From: ENR-C20 sp942493145
GTDB lineage: Bacteria; Bacillota; Clostridia; Acetivibrionales; DTU013
NCBI GenBank assembly: GCA_942493145.1
Contig: OW818679.1
Span: 1,240,001 to 1,304,000 of the forward strand
Length of the DNA stretch: 64,000 bases
Direction of reading: 5' to 3'
Both the position numbers and the translations under genes were made by a program. The notes beneath the pieces are model-generated. The model saw nothing but the letters and a program-made list of their open reading frames with translations. It made no database searches and was not told where the DNA came from. How positions within the stretch are numbered: position 1 is the stretch's first letter; every line of letters starts with the position of its first letter. Of the stretch, positions 9,276 to 15,754 are shown in pieces.

Positions 9276-9524
9276 ATGAAATTAAGTGCAAGGAATCAGA
9301 TAATGGGAAGAGTTATTGAGATAAAAGAAGGTGTTGTTGCAGCCAAAGTAGTCATTGATATAGGAGGTGGGAATAAAATTACTTCGACTATTACAATGGA
9401 TTCGTTGAAAGAGTTGGATCTCAGAGTTGGGACTGTTGCATATGCAATAATTAAGTCATCTTCAGTGATGATTGGTGTCAATGACACAGACTTAAGCGGC
9501 TGCAGCATGGGATGTGATGCATAA
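9276..9524 (+). CDS. Mop-like single TOBE-domain molybdate-binding protein with Cys tail
   Basis: An 82-residue protein matching molbindin (Mop), which binds molybdate or tungstate oxyanions as an oligomer in the cytoplasm. KLSARNQIMGRVIEIKEG at the start and SVMIGV near residue 70 are typical. Usual Mop proteins are near 70 residues; this one adds a tail with two cysteines (SGCSMGCDA), which is unusual. Two ATGs are possible: 9270 abuts the GGGAGG site, whereas 9276 has a six-base spacer and gives the standard MKLSARNQ start, so 9276 was chosen. TATAAT at 9235-9240 is a candidate -10 box. A small Cys-rich gene follows by 56 bp. No modABC genes are in the window. Confidence 0.88.
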   Translation: MKLSARNQIMGRVIEIKEGVVAAKVVIDIGGGNKITSTITMDSLKELDLRVGTVAYAIIKSSSVMIGVNDTDLSGCSMGCDA

Positions 9525-9580
9525 GAGCTGGTGTAAATTGTATATATGGTAAAAAATATATTATGATGGAGTGTGATTTT

Positions 9581-9775
9581 ATGGCAAAGGAAAGTATTAA
9601 ATGTAGATGCGGTCAATCTGATAATTTTGTATTAAAATGGCAGCATGTTGGTAAATGGGAACTTGTATTGAACTGTTGTGAATGCGGAGCGGTGTATATG
9701 ATCGCTCAATCTGAAAACGAAAACATAACGGTTAAAGAACTGGTAGATGGTGGCTATTGCAATTATAACGCCTGA
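9581..9775 (+). CDS. Small Cys-rich, zinc-ribbon-like hypothetical protein
   Basis: A 64-residue protein with cysteine pairs near both ends of a probable metal-binding fold (IKCRCGQ near residue 7 and NCCECGAVY near residue 37). The spacing suggests a zinc ribbon or knuckle, but I cannot name a family. The start is taken at ATG 9581, with GGAG nine bases upstream; the frame could begin at 9563 without a ribosome site. It follows the Mop-like gene closely and may be co-transcribed. A terminator follows the stop. Confidence 0.7.
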   Translation: MAKESIKCRCGQSDNFVLKWQHVGKWELVLNCCECGAVYMIAQSENENITVKELVDGGYCNYNA

Positions 9776-9793
9776 TATTTCAGAGTGTAGATT

Positions 9794-9818
9794 CGGAGAA
9801 TTTGTTTTTCTCCGTTTT
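9794..9818 (+). terminator. Intrinsic terminator after the Cys-rich small gene
   Basis: Stem CGGAGAA/TTCTCCG with a 7-base T-rich loop followed by TTTT, 20 bp after the stop. Confidence 0.75.
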
Positions 9819-9876
9819 GGGTTATAAGCTGATAGTGTCCTGCATTATGTGTAAACTCAAGGATAATATATATGTT

Positions 9877-9918
9877 AATGGCTGGGTGCTGATTTTCAAG
9901 GCATCCCAGCCATTTTTA
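9877..9918 (+). terminator. Second terminator-like hairpin
   Basis: AATGGCTGGG pairs with CCCAGCCATT, extended inwards by TGC/GCA with one bulged T, and followed by TTTAATTT. It stands 60 bp beyond the previous terminator with no gene between, so it could be a back-up terminator or the end of a lost gene. Confidence 0.6.
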
Positions 9919-10073
9919 ATTTATGTATACCTATCATTTTCTACTGTTTCTTAATTCAGTCATTATTAAATTGTTGAGGTAAGTGAATGTATTGTCTATT
10001 ATACTCAGTATCTTGACTTATGAGTTTCCATAATGATTGGTGTGTAATGTTAGTATGTGTTCGTTTGATAATG
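9919..10073. other. Gene-free spacer before repeat copy A
   Basis: An AT-rich stretch without a convincing reading frame, RNA gene or hairpin. A shared string TGTATTGTCTATTAT occurs at about 9989 and again at about 29035, upstream of repeat copy B, so weak homology may extend this far. Confidence 0.4.
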
Positions 10074-10252
10074 TGAACTAATGATTATTATCTTATCAAA
10101 TATAAACAGTGATTTGTTGAACAGAACAACCTTCGGAATGAATACAGCACCTTACAGGATAAGAATGAATACAGGACCTTACAGGATAAGATGCAGCCAG
10201 AGAATTAAATCCCAATTTGCCGATCACTCTTTATCGGAATTTTGCATCTAAG

Positions 10253-10329
10253 TGTGCAAAATTTTAAGTAATGCGTGAATTGTAGCGACTATATCCCGAA
10301 TATCTTTGTATTAATTAAAAATTTGCACA
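10253..10329. promoter_or_regulatory. Inverted TGTGCAAA/TTTGCACA boxes, candidate operators
   Basis: TGTGCAAAATTTT at 10253-10265 is mirrored by AAAAATTTGCACA at 10317-10329. Further TTGCACAC/ATGCACAC boxes follow at 10366, 10385 and 10434. Copy B keeps the same set at about 29329, 29397, 29441 and 29459. The conserved half-site TGCACA near a promoter suggests a repressor binding site; which protein binds is unknown. Confidence 0.45.
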
Positions 10330-10420
10330 AATTTAGTTAAAACATTGGTTCTAACCCAAGAAAACTTGCACACTACTTGAAAAAATGCACACCTCACTGT
10401 AGACACTGCCCCCACCGTAC

Positions 10421-10450
10421 TTGACAGTCCCAAATGCACACCTGTATAAT
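10421..10450 (+). promoter_or_regulatory. Candidate sigma-A promoter of the endonuclease-like gene
   Basis: TTGACA (10421-10426), 18 bp, TATAAT (10445-10450). Transcription would start near 10457, exactly at the first ATG, implying a leaderless or almost leaderless mRNA. Copy B keeps TATAAT but uses TTGAAA with a 17-bp spacer. In copy A the -35 box was supplied by the 49-bp insertion. Confidence 0.55.
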
Positions 10451-10456
10451 TCCTAT

Positions 10457-11341
10457 ATGAATGAGTATTTGAGTTATTTTTCAGTTGCTGCCTTTTGGAA
10501 TATCCCATATATTGAAGCCGTGCTCGGTTGTGAAATCGCGGAAACAGAACCGGTCCATTTTACAGTTTCCGAACGCAGAGCGAGATCTCAAAAAAAAGGA
10601 CGAATAATCCACTTGTGCGAACTTGCTCTGCCTGCCGGTGCAGTGGTTTCAAGAAACGGCAAAATGGTTGCGTCGCCGGAATTGATGTTTCTCGAACTTG
10701 CGTGTAAATTGAATATCCACCGGCTTATATTGCTTGGCTTGCAGCTTTGTTCGTATCCGCCGGGCAACCCTTCCGGGGCAATCACGACAAAGCAAAAACT
10801 CAGGACTTTTCTCGCGAAAACCCCGGGTCACCGTGGACATCTCAAAGCCTCACGGGCGGTAAAATACATAGAAGACGGTTCTGCGTCCGACATGGAATCG
10901 ATGGCCTATATGATTCTGACTCTGCCGCATGCCCTGGGAGGCTACGGGCTAGATGGTGCCGTTTTCAACCATGAGATCAGGCTCAGGGAAGAAGCCGGCA
11001 AACGTCTTGGCCAGAAGCGCTGCTTTGTGGATTTGTATTATAAACCGGCAAAGTTGGCCGTCGAATATGAAAGCTTTGCTTTTCACAACAGTCCATCGGA
11101 GCAAGGTAAAGATGTGATGCGATCTGCGATTCTCGACAGGCAGGGAGTTGAAGTAATGCGTTTGAGCACCATTCAATTGTACGATAAGGACGCTTGCATG
11201 GATTTTGCTTTCAATCTCGCGTCTCGTCTTGATAAACGGATACAAATCCGAGCAAAGAAGTTCAACGAGATGCATTCGCTCCTCCGGGCATTGTTGCCAG
11301 CTGAAAAATCTGTCAGTGAAGCCGATGGCGTGGAACTATAG
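10457..11341 (+). CDS. AbiEi-like/DUF559-like endonuclease-fold protein, repeat-associated
   Basis: A 294-residue protein. Residues about 1-100 resemble the AbiEi-type antitoxin/regulator domain, with the signature VASPELMFLELA. The C-terminal third looks like a DUF559/Vsr-like PD-(D/E)xK nuclease fold: FVDLYYKPAKLAVEYES supplies D and E, and a later stretch reads AILDRQGVEVMRL. It could be a toxin-antitoxin-like or defence-related protein; the function is unproven. The longer frame from TTG 10421 overlaps the promoter and was rejected; ATG 10457 is used. A 5'-truncated copy lies at 29.5 kb. GC content is above that of the flanking spacer, suggesting separate ancestry. Confidence 0.65.
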   Translation: MNEYLSYFSVAAFWNIPYIEAVLGCEIAETEPVHFTVSERRARSQKKGRIIHLCELALPAGAVVSRNGKMVASPELMFLELACKLNIHRLILLGLQLCSYPPGNPSGAITTKQKLRTFLAKTPGHRGHLKASRAVKYIEDGSASDMESMAYMILTLPHALGGYGLDGAVFNHEIRLREEAGKRLGQKRCFVDLYYKPAKLAVEYESFAFHNSPSEQGKDVMRSAILDRQGVEVMRLSTIQLYDKDACMDFAFNLASRLDKRIQIRAKKFNEMHSLLRALLPAEKSVSEADGVEL

Positions 11342-11542
11342 CAAGAAACTCAATGTACTGGAGATGGACTCTGCATTTTGGAGGTTGTTTACAGTTTGAA
11401 TAAATCCCAAATTTATTGTTGAGTTCCTTCGTTATCTTTATATTTGGTGCAATAGTGTTTAATGCGGCGAACTATATTTTCATTCCTTCGTCTATTTCTC
11501 TTGTGAATTATAATTTTTATATGGCAGGAGGCATATGAAGGT

Positions 11543-12214
11543 ATGGAGGCAAAAGAAAATGGTAAAAAATTATTCTTAATTGTTTGTATTATTCTTATAT
11601 CGGCAATTATTTGTATTGGCTTATTTGAGATTAATTATTGGAACTTGATACCAAAGAGAATCTATACGGCTGAGGACTTTGGGATTATAACAATAAAAAG
11701 CGAAATTGATGCCAACCATAATGGAATTGATGATTATATGGACATAGTATTTGGAGCCAGAGCATTCGTAGAAATAAAACCCAAATATAAAAGTGAGTAT
11801 TATGAAGGGGGATATCCACCAGAAGGCATAGGTGTTTGTACAGATGTTGTCTGGAAAGGATTAAAAAATGCAGGATATTCCCTAAAAGACTTAGTTGATG
11901 AAGATATATCAAAGAATCTTGAATGTTATACAACCATTACTAAACAAGATAAACATATTGATTTTCGACGCGTGAAAAATCTAAAAATATTCTTTGATAG
12001 AAAAGCACAGTCTTTAACCTTAGATGCAAATAGAATAGAAGAATGGCAGCCTGGAGATATTGTAGTGTATTCAAACCATATAGCAATTGTGTCCGATAAA
12101 AGAAATAATCTAGGGAAAGCATATATTATTCATCATGGCGGACAGCCAATTCTTGAAGAAGATGCTTTGACAAGACATGAAATTGTGGGACATTATAGAT
12201 GGGTGCAGAATTGA
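11543..12214 (+). CDS. DUF1287 (YijF-like) exported or membrane-anchored protein
   Basis: A 223-residue protein with one N-terminal membrane segment or uncleaved signal (about 9-28) and an extracytoplasmic DUF1287 domain. The domain is recognised from GGYPPEGIGVCTDVVWKGLK, DLVDEDI, EEWQPGDIVVYSNHIAIVSD and a C-terminal HHGG. The Cys in GVCTD and the later His suggest an NlpC/P60-like cysteine hydrolase fold; the substrate is unknown, possibly peptidoglycan. ATG 11543 follows AGGAGG by 11 bases. The gene is AT-rich relative to the housekeeping operon, like its neighbours. Confidence 0.85.
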   Translation: MEAKENGKKLFLIVCIILISAIICIGLFEINYWNLIPKRIYTAEDFGIITIKSEIDANHNGIDDYMDIVFGARAFVEIKPKYKSEYYEGGYPPEGIGVCTDVVWKGLKNAGYSLKDLVDEDISKNLECYTTITKQDKHIDFRRVKNLKIFFDRKAQSLTLDANRIEEWQPGDIVVYSNHIAIVSDKRNNLGKAYIIHHGGQPILEEDALTRHEIVGHYRWVQN

Positions 12215-12235
12215 AGAAAAACTTATAATATTCTC

Positions 12236-12266
12236 TTATTAATAGCGATAGTATTGCTATTAATAA
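12236..12266. repeat. AT-rich perfect hairpin
   Basis: TTATTAATAGC and GCTATTAATAA form an 11-bp stem with a 9-base loop, 22 bp after the DUF1287 stop. No T-run follows on the plus strand, so its role as terminator is uncertain. Confidence 0.6.
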
Positions 12267-12371
12267 AGTTTATAATAAAAAAGTTAAAAAAGGATTGAAC
12301 GTTTTTTCAATGGTTCAATTAAATAGTAAATCGTATAAAACCCATAATGTTAACGAGCGGAGGATAACACA

Positions 12372-12836
12372 GTGAAAATGAGATTAATTATTGTTTTTAC
12401 ATCGCTTCTGATGCTTATGCTTAATTCATGTTACGGTGATAAATCAAATTTGCAGAAGTATCAAGATTTGCAAAAAGGAACTGTAAAAAGACTGGGTCAC
12501 ATATCAGAATTTAACAGCAATAGTAACAGTTTCTATTATGACGAAGTCGAATGGCTTACAGAAAAAGACGCAGAAAGACTTAAAAAACTCGGAGTTGATC
12601 CTGAAAATGATATGCCTAACGGATTCTATGTATATAATCCAAACTCGGATAAAATTAGTTATAACATCAACGATAAAACTAAATATGCAATTATTAATTG
12701 GGATAATTGTCAACTTAAAACAATAAGTTTGAATGAGTTTTTAACCAGTCTTAAAGAGTTTCCAGAAGTCTCGCTATATTGGATTGTCATTAACAACGGA
12801 GTTGTAAAAAGCATTGAGGAACAATATAGACCGTAA
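12372..12836 (+). CDS. Small lipoprotein of unknown function
   Basis: A 154-residue protein with a lipoprotein signal: KMR, a hydrophobic stretch and lipobox LNSC (Cys20). The mature part has an acidic/polar pattern (DEVEWLTEKDAERLKKLG, NDMPNGFYVYNP) found in small Gram-positive lipoproteins of unknown role. The start is GTG 12372 with GGAGG eight bases before; ATG 12378 is possible. It converges on the GyrI-like gene, with stops one base apart. Low GC. Confidence 0.75.
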   Translation: MKMRLIIVFTSLLMLMLNSCYGDKSNLQKYQDLQKGTVKRLGHISEFNSNSNSFYYDEVEWLTEKDAERLKKLGVDPENDMPNGFYVYNPNSDKISYNINDKTKYAIINWDNCQLKTISLNEFLTSLKEFPEVSLYWIVINNGVVKSIEEQYRP

Positions 12837-12837
12837 A

Positions 12838-13467
12838 TTAAGGCGACGGTCGAATAACGAAACAGCGTAAAACCGTATTCAATTTCTCTTTTTCCACTTT
12901 GCGGAAATCATTTAAATAGATTTCTCTGTGAGTAAGATTTTTTCTTTGGAGTCCATTGTTTTCGATATATTCTGTCATCTTTTTAAATGAGCCAGGTTCA
13001 TCATCATACGATCCGATGTGTAACATCTGCACACATAGTCCGTCTTCAATTTCGCCAAATTCAACCTCGTCCAATAATGGGTGCGGTTTTTTCCTTCTTG
13101 TCATTTGAATTGCTCTATTTGCCACATCATTATCAACGAAATCAGGCTGTCGGATCATTATAGTATATAATAATTCGTCCTTGTTAAGGATGTCAGCGTT
13201 TTTACCTTCCTCGGTTATATCCCATATGCCTTCTAATGGATATACCGTATACTCAAAATAACCTTCTGGTACATAACCATTTTTTGGCATCATTCGCACT
13301 GCATAAGACAATGAGTAAAGAACGCCTATCTTTTCAGAAAACTCTTCATCATTAGGATTACCTTTTCCCCTAATCATAAAAAACTTCAGTTTTGGTATCT
13401 CTATCAACGAAGGATTTGCTTTAGGCATATAGAGTTCTTTTTCTTGTTTTTTCCATTCGTATTTCAT
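12838..13467 (-). CDS. GyrI-like small-molecule-binding domain protein
   Basis: A 209-residue cytoplasmic protein of the GyrI-like/SHS2 small-molecule-binding group. FFMIRGKGNPNDEEFSEKIG near residue 30 and YTVYPLEGIWDI near 75 mark it, and the C-terminal half repeats the fold (GLCVQMLHIGSYDDEPGSF). Such domains bind drugs or serve as free-standing effector domains of MerR/AraC regulators; no DNA-binding domain is present here. The ATG at 13467 is only weakly supported by an SD. It may be co-transcribed with the DUF6054 gene 92 bp upstream. Confidence 0.85.
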   Translation of the reverse strand: MKYEWKKQEKELYMPKANPSLIEIPKLKFFMIRGKGNPNDEEFSEKIGVLYSLSYAVRMMPKNGYVPEGYFEYTVYPLEGIWDITEEGKNADILNKDELLYTIMIRQPDFVDNDVANRAIQMTRRKKPHPLLDEVEFGEIEDGLCVQMLHIGSYDDEPGSFKKMTEYIENNGLQRKNLTHREIYLNDFRKVEKEKLNTVLRCFVIRPSP

Positions 13468-13559
13468 TTATCCGAGCCCCCAATCAGAATGTTAAGGATT
13501 TTTCCAAATTTACTCCAGTATCTTTTTATGTGCATACTTCAAATTTCTCTGCAACATTT

Positions 13560-13895
13560 CTACTTCATACGTGCTACACTCTCTTGTACCACTGCTACCA
13601 TGTCATCTTCAGCACCAAGACTGAAATTAAAAAGAATACCTTGCCCACCGCCGGCGCTGATCGCTGAAATATAAATTGCATTTTCATGGCCAACTACGGT
13701 CAGACTCAAACTTGCTCTGTTTCCGTTCCTCATAAAATACTTATCATATACTCGGACTGCTATGTTCGTATCTCCACAACTGTAATTACTTTCATCAACC
13801 AAATTCATAGTTAGCGCACTTTCCCCAATATCTTGCTGCAAGTGATTAACTATTGTCTCGAAATGACCTGTTATCGTCTTTTCATACTTTGCCAT
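13560..13895 (-). CDS. DUF6054 family protein
   Basis: A 111-residue soluble protein recognised from the layout TGHFETIVNHL, a central CGDTNIAVRVYDKY, RASLSLTVVG and ISAISAGGGQG. Function is unknown. ATG 13895 has GGGGG six bases upstream. It belongs to a minus-strand run of small accessory genes. Confidence 0.75.
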   Translation of the reverse strand: MAKYEKTITGHFETIVNHLQQDIGESALTMNLVDESNYSCGDTNIAVRVYDKYFMRNGNRASLSLTVVGHENAIYISAISAGGGQGILFNFSLGAEDDMVAVVQESVARMK

Positions 13896-13909
13896 GACGT
13901 ACCCCCATT

Positions 13910-14185
13910 TTAAATTCTCGAAATTTTCCTAATGTTATGCTTTTTATATCTCCTTTTTGCCAATATGGAAGCAGTTAAAAAACATATTCCTGATAAGAAG
14001 AACCCCACATATAAAAACAGTTGAAATGGTCCTCCACCAAAATGACTAAACGGATAAGGCCCGTTAATAATCCATATATATCTTTCATAACTACCATGAA
14101 TAAACCAATATAAAAATAATGGACTTATAATAAATATAATGCCGATTCCTGATAACATTCTCGAAACAGAACCTTTTAACATCTT
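13910..14185 (-). CDS. Small two-helix membrane protein
   Basis: A hypothetical membrane protein of about 92 residues (ATG at 14188) with two hydrophobic spans, about 12-30 and 55-76, and a basic C-terminus (KRRYKKHNIRK). Its start overlaps the stop of the upstream permease gene by four bases (ATGA), showing translational coupling. The family is not recognised. A role in the same membrane complex as the permease is possible but unproven. Confidence 0.65.
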   Translation of the reverse strand, partial: KMLKGSVSRMLSGIGIIFIISPLFLYWFIHGSYERYIWIINGPYPFSHFGGGPFQLFLYVGFFLSGICFLTASILAKRRYKKHNIRKISRI

Positions 14186-14826
14186 CATGATAACGACTCA
14201 TTCTCTAGATTAACAACTTTCTCGGTAACAAAGGGAGAATATTTACTTTTTAGCTTTCTGTAAACTAAATATATTATTAAATAAAGAATCAGATAAATAA
14301 TGGCTGCTAATAGAATACCGTAAAAGGGGGCTAAGCTTTCCATGTTAATTTTCATCGCAGCCTTGAATAATTCAATAAGTCCCAGGAACGATACAAGTAA
14401 GGAGTTTTTAATGGTTTCTCCGAATTCTTTCAACGCCAGCAGCATATTGATTCTCTTGAATTTAAACTCTGAAACCTTATATTTAAGTATTTCAGAATAC
14501 ATTTCAGCATTATCTGACAGATTTACTGCCGCATTTATTGACAGTACGACTATTGCGGTGGTAAATTGATTTAATGTCAGTATTTGAAGCGCGAATGGCA
14601 ACACATAATAGACTATAAATAGCTGAATCAGGATTGGTATGCCTTTGATGATTTGCATTACCAAAACAATAATCCCTCTGGCAATTCTATTTTTTAACCC
14701 AAGTCCACGGTTTATTAGAACAGATAACCCAACTCCAATAATAATTGATATAATTGAAATCGCAAGAGTTATAAGCAGACCGGACAATAAGGTTTTCAAA
14801 ATGGATCCGTATTCAAGCATATTCAT
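14185..14826 (-). CDS. Orphan HisM/GlnP-type amino acid ABC permease-like protein
   Basis: A 213-residue membrane protein resembling polar amino acid ABC permeases. It has a periplasmic-loop-type start, a region QIIKGIPILIQLFIVYYVLPF matching the family's R-G-TPLLVQLF motif, and about five helices. The cytoplasmic EAA loop that contacts the ATPase is degenerate (LALKEFGETIKNSLLVSF), and no ATPase or binding-protein gene is adjacent. It may work with distant components or have diverged. ATG 14826 was chosen after GAAGG; the open frame reaches a TTG at 14844, and ATG 14820 is also possible. Overlaps the next gene by ATGA. Confidence 0.72.
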   Translation of the reverse strand: MNMLEYGSILKTLLSGLLITLAISIISIIIGVGLSVLINRGLGLKNRIARGIIVLVMQIIKGIPILIQLFIVYYVLPFALQILTLNQFTTAIVVLSINAAVNLSDNAEMYSEILKYKVSEFKFKRINMLLALKEFGETIKNSLLVSFLGLIELFKAAMKINMESLAPFYGILLAAIIYLILYLIIYLVYRKLKSKYSPFVTEKVVNLENESLS

Positions 14827-14883
14827 GACACCTTCGCAAACCAAATTTATTACATTATATCAAATATATTGATGGGGCAGAAG

Positions 14884-14919
14884 GGTTTACGCCAAACTTC
14901 TGTTGGTTACACCAAACTT
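14884..14919. repeat. Direct repeat at the DUF554 promoter
   Basis: GGTTTACGCCAAACTT (14884-14899) recurs as GGTTACACCAAACTT (14905-14919), with one base missing and one changed. The second copy runs into the -35 box of the promoter below, so the pair may be an operator. Confidence 0.45.
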
Positions 14920-14945
14920 GACAATAGCGGACCAGATGTTAAAAT
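14918..14945 (+). promoter_or_regulatory. Candidate sigma-A promoter for the DUF554 gene
   Basis: TTGACA at 14918-14923, a 16-bp spacer and TAAAAT at 14940-14945, giving a leader of about 65 nt before the ATG at 15017. Confidence 0.6.
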
Positions 14946-15016
14946 TAACAGTATTGTGTACTGAGAATACAGGCGATTTAAGGATTAGTGATGCGCATGG
15001 GTCATAAAGGGGGACA

Positions 15017-15754
15017 ATGGGGCAGATGATTGGTCTTGGAACAATAGTGAATGTAGGGGTTATTATAATTGGCGGAGTGGCAGGGACCTTTGTAAGAAAA
15101 GGGATTCCTCAGAGATACAAGGAAACAGTTACTCAGGCAATAGGCCTGTCAGTAATGATGATAGGTATATCCGGCGTATTGCAGGGCATGTACAAGGTCG
15201 TTGAAGGGGAAAGACTCGATAGACTTTACATAATGACAATGATCCTAAGCCTTATCATTGGAGGCATCATAGGTGAAATTGCAAATATAGAAGACAAGCT
15301 GGACCGGGTAGGGAAATGGTTCCAAAGTAAATTTGCCAAAAACGGAGGCGGGTTTTCTGATGGATTTGTTATGGCCAGCCTTATTTTCTGCGTGGGTGCA
15401 ATGGCAATCGTAGGTTCCCTGGAAGACGGATTGACTGGTAACACCGGCACACTTTTCGCAAAATCCATCCTTGATGGAATCATGTCCATTGTACTGGCTT
15501 CAACTTTCGGTATAGGTGTGGCATTCTCGGCAATACCGATTTTGATCTACCAGGGAGGGATAACCCTCCTGGCCGTTTGGATAAAACCCTGGCTTACAGC
15601 CGATGTCATAACACAGATGTCCCTTGTGGGGAGCGTACTGATATTCTGTATCGGCATGAACATTCTGGAGATCAAAAAGATGAAGGTTGGGAACCTTCTT
15701 CCTGCCATTTTCATTCCTCTGGTATATTACGTGATTCGTTCGATTTTCTTTTGA
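15017..15754 (+). CDS. DUF554 (YqgA-like) membrane protein
   Basis: A 245-residue polytopic membrane protein of the DUF554 family. GLGTIVNVGVIIIGGVAGTF opens it, GLSVMMIGISGVLQG and SLIIGGIIGEIANIEDKLDRVG follow, and the C-terminal helices end in YYVIRSIFF. About seven helices; function unknown, possibly transport. GGGGG four bases before the ATG supports the start. Its last 44 bp overlap the convergent dehydrogenase gene. Confidence 0.9.
   Translation: MGQMIGLGTIVNVGVIIIGGVAGTFVRKGIPQRYKETVTQAIGLSVMMIGISGVLQGMYKVVEGERLDRLYIMTMILSLIIGGIIGEIANIEDKLDRVGKWFQSKFAKNGGGFSDGFVMASLIFCVGAMAIVGSLEDGLTGNTGTLFAKSILDGIMSIVLASTFGIGVAFSAIPILIYQGGITLLAVWIKPWLTADVITQMSLVGSVLIFCIGMNILEIKKMKVGNLLPAIFIPLVYYVIRSIFF

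Larger units (their letters stand above)
10074..10600 (+). repeat. Long dispersed repeat, copy A (promoter region plus gene 5' end)
   Basis: About 530 bp here matches 29174-29630 at high identity, covering roughly 380 bp of non-coding DNA and the first 48 codons of the endonuclease-like gene. Shared landmarks are GAACTAATG, CTTATCAAATATAA, ACCTTACAGGATAAG, CCCAATTTGCCGATCACTC and the end CGAGATCTCA followed by A-tract and GGA. Copy A carries two extras: a near-tandem doubling of the ACCTTACAGGATAAG block and a 49-bp insertion at 10395-10443. No terminal inverted repeats or transposase were found. Confidence 0.9.

Noticed and set aside
10421..10456. TTG start extending the nuclease-like gene upstream
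   Set aside because: This stretch is the -35/-10 promoter region, and the extension differs between the two repeat copies.
14185..14826. Idea of a complete amino acid ABC importer
   Set aside because: No ATPase or substrate-binding protein gene is adjacent, so only an orphan permease-like gene is called.
15002..15016. AAAGGGGGACA before the DUF554 gene considered as a further REP half element
   Set aside because: It is explained by the ribosome binding site and has no downstream complementary arm.
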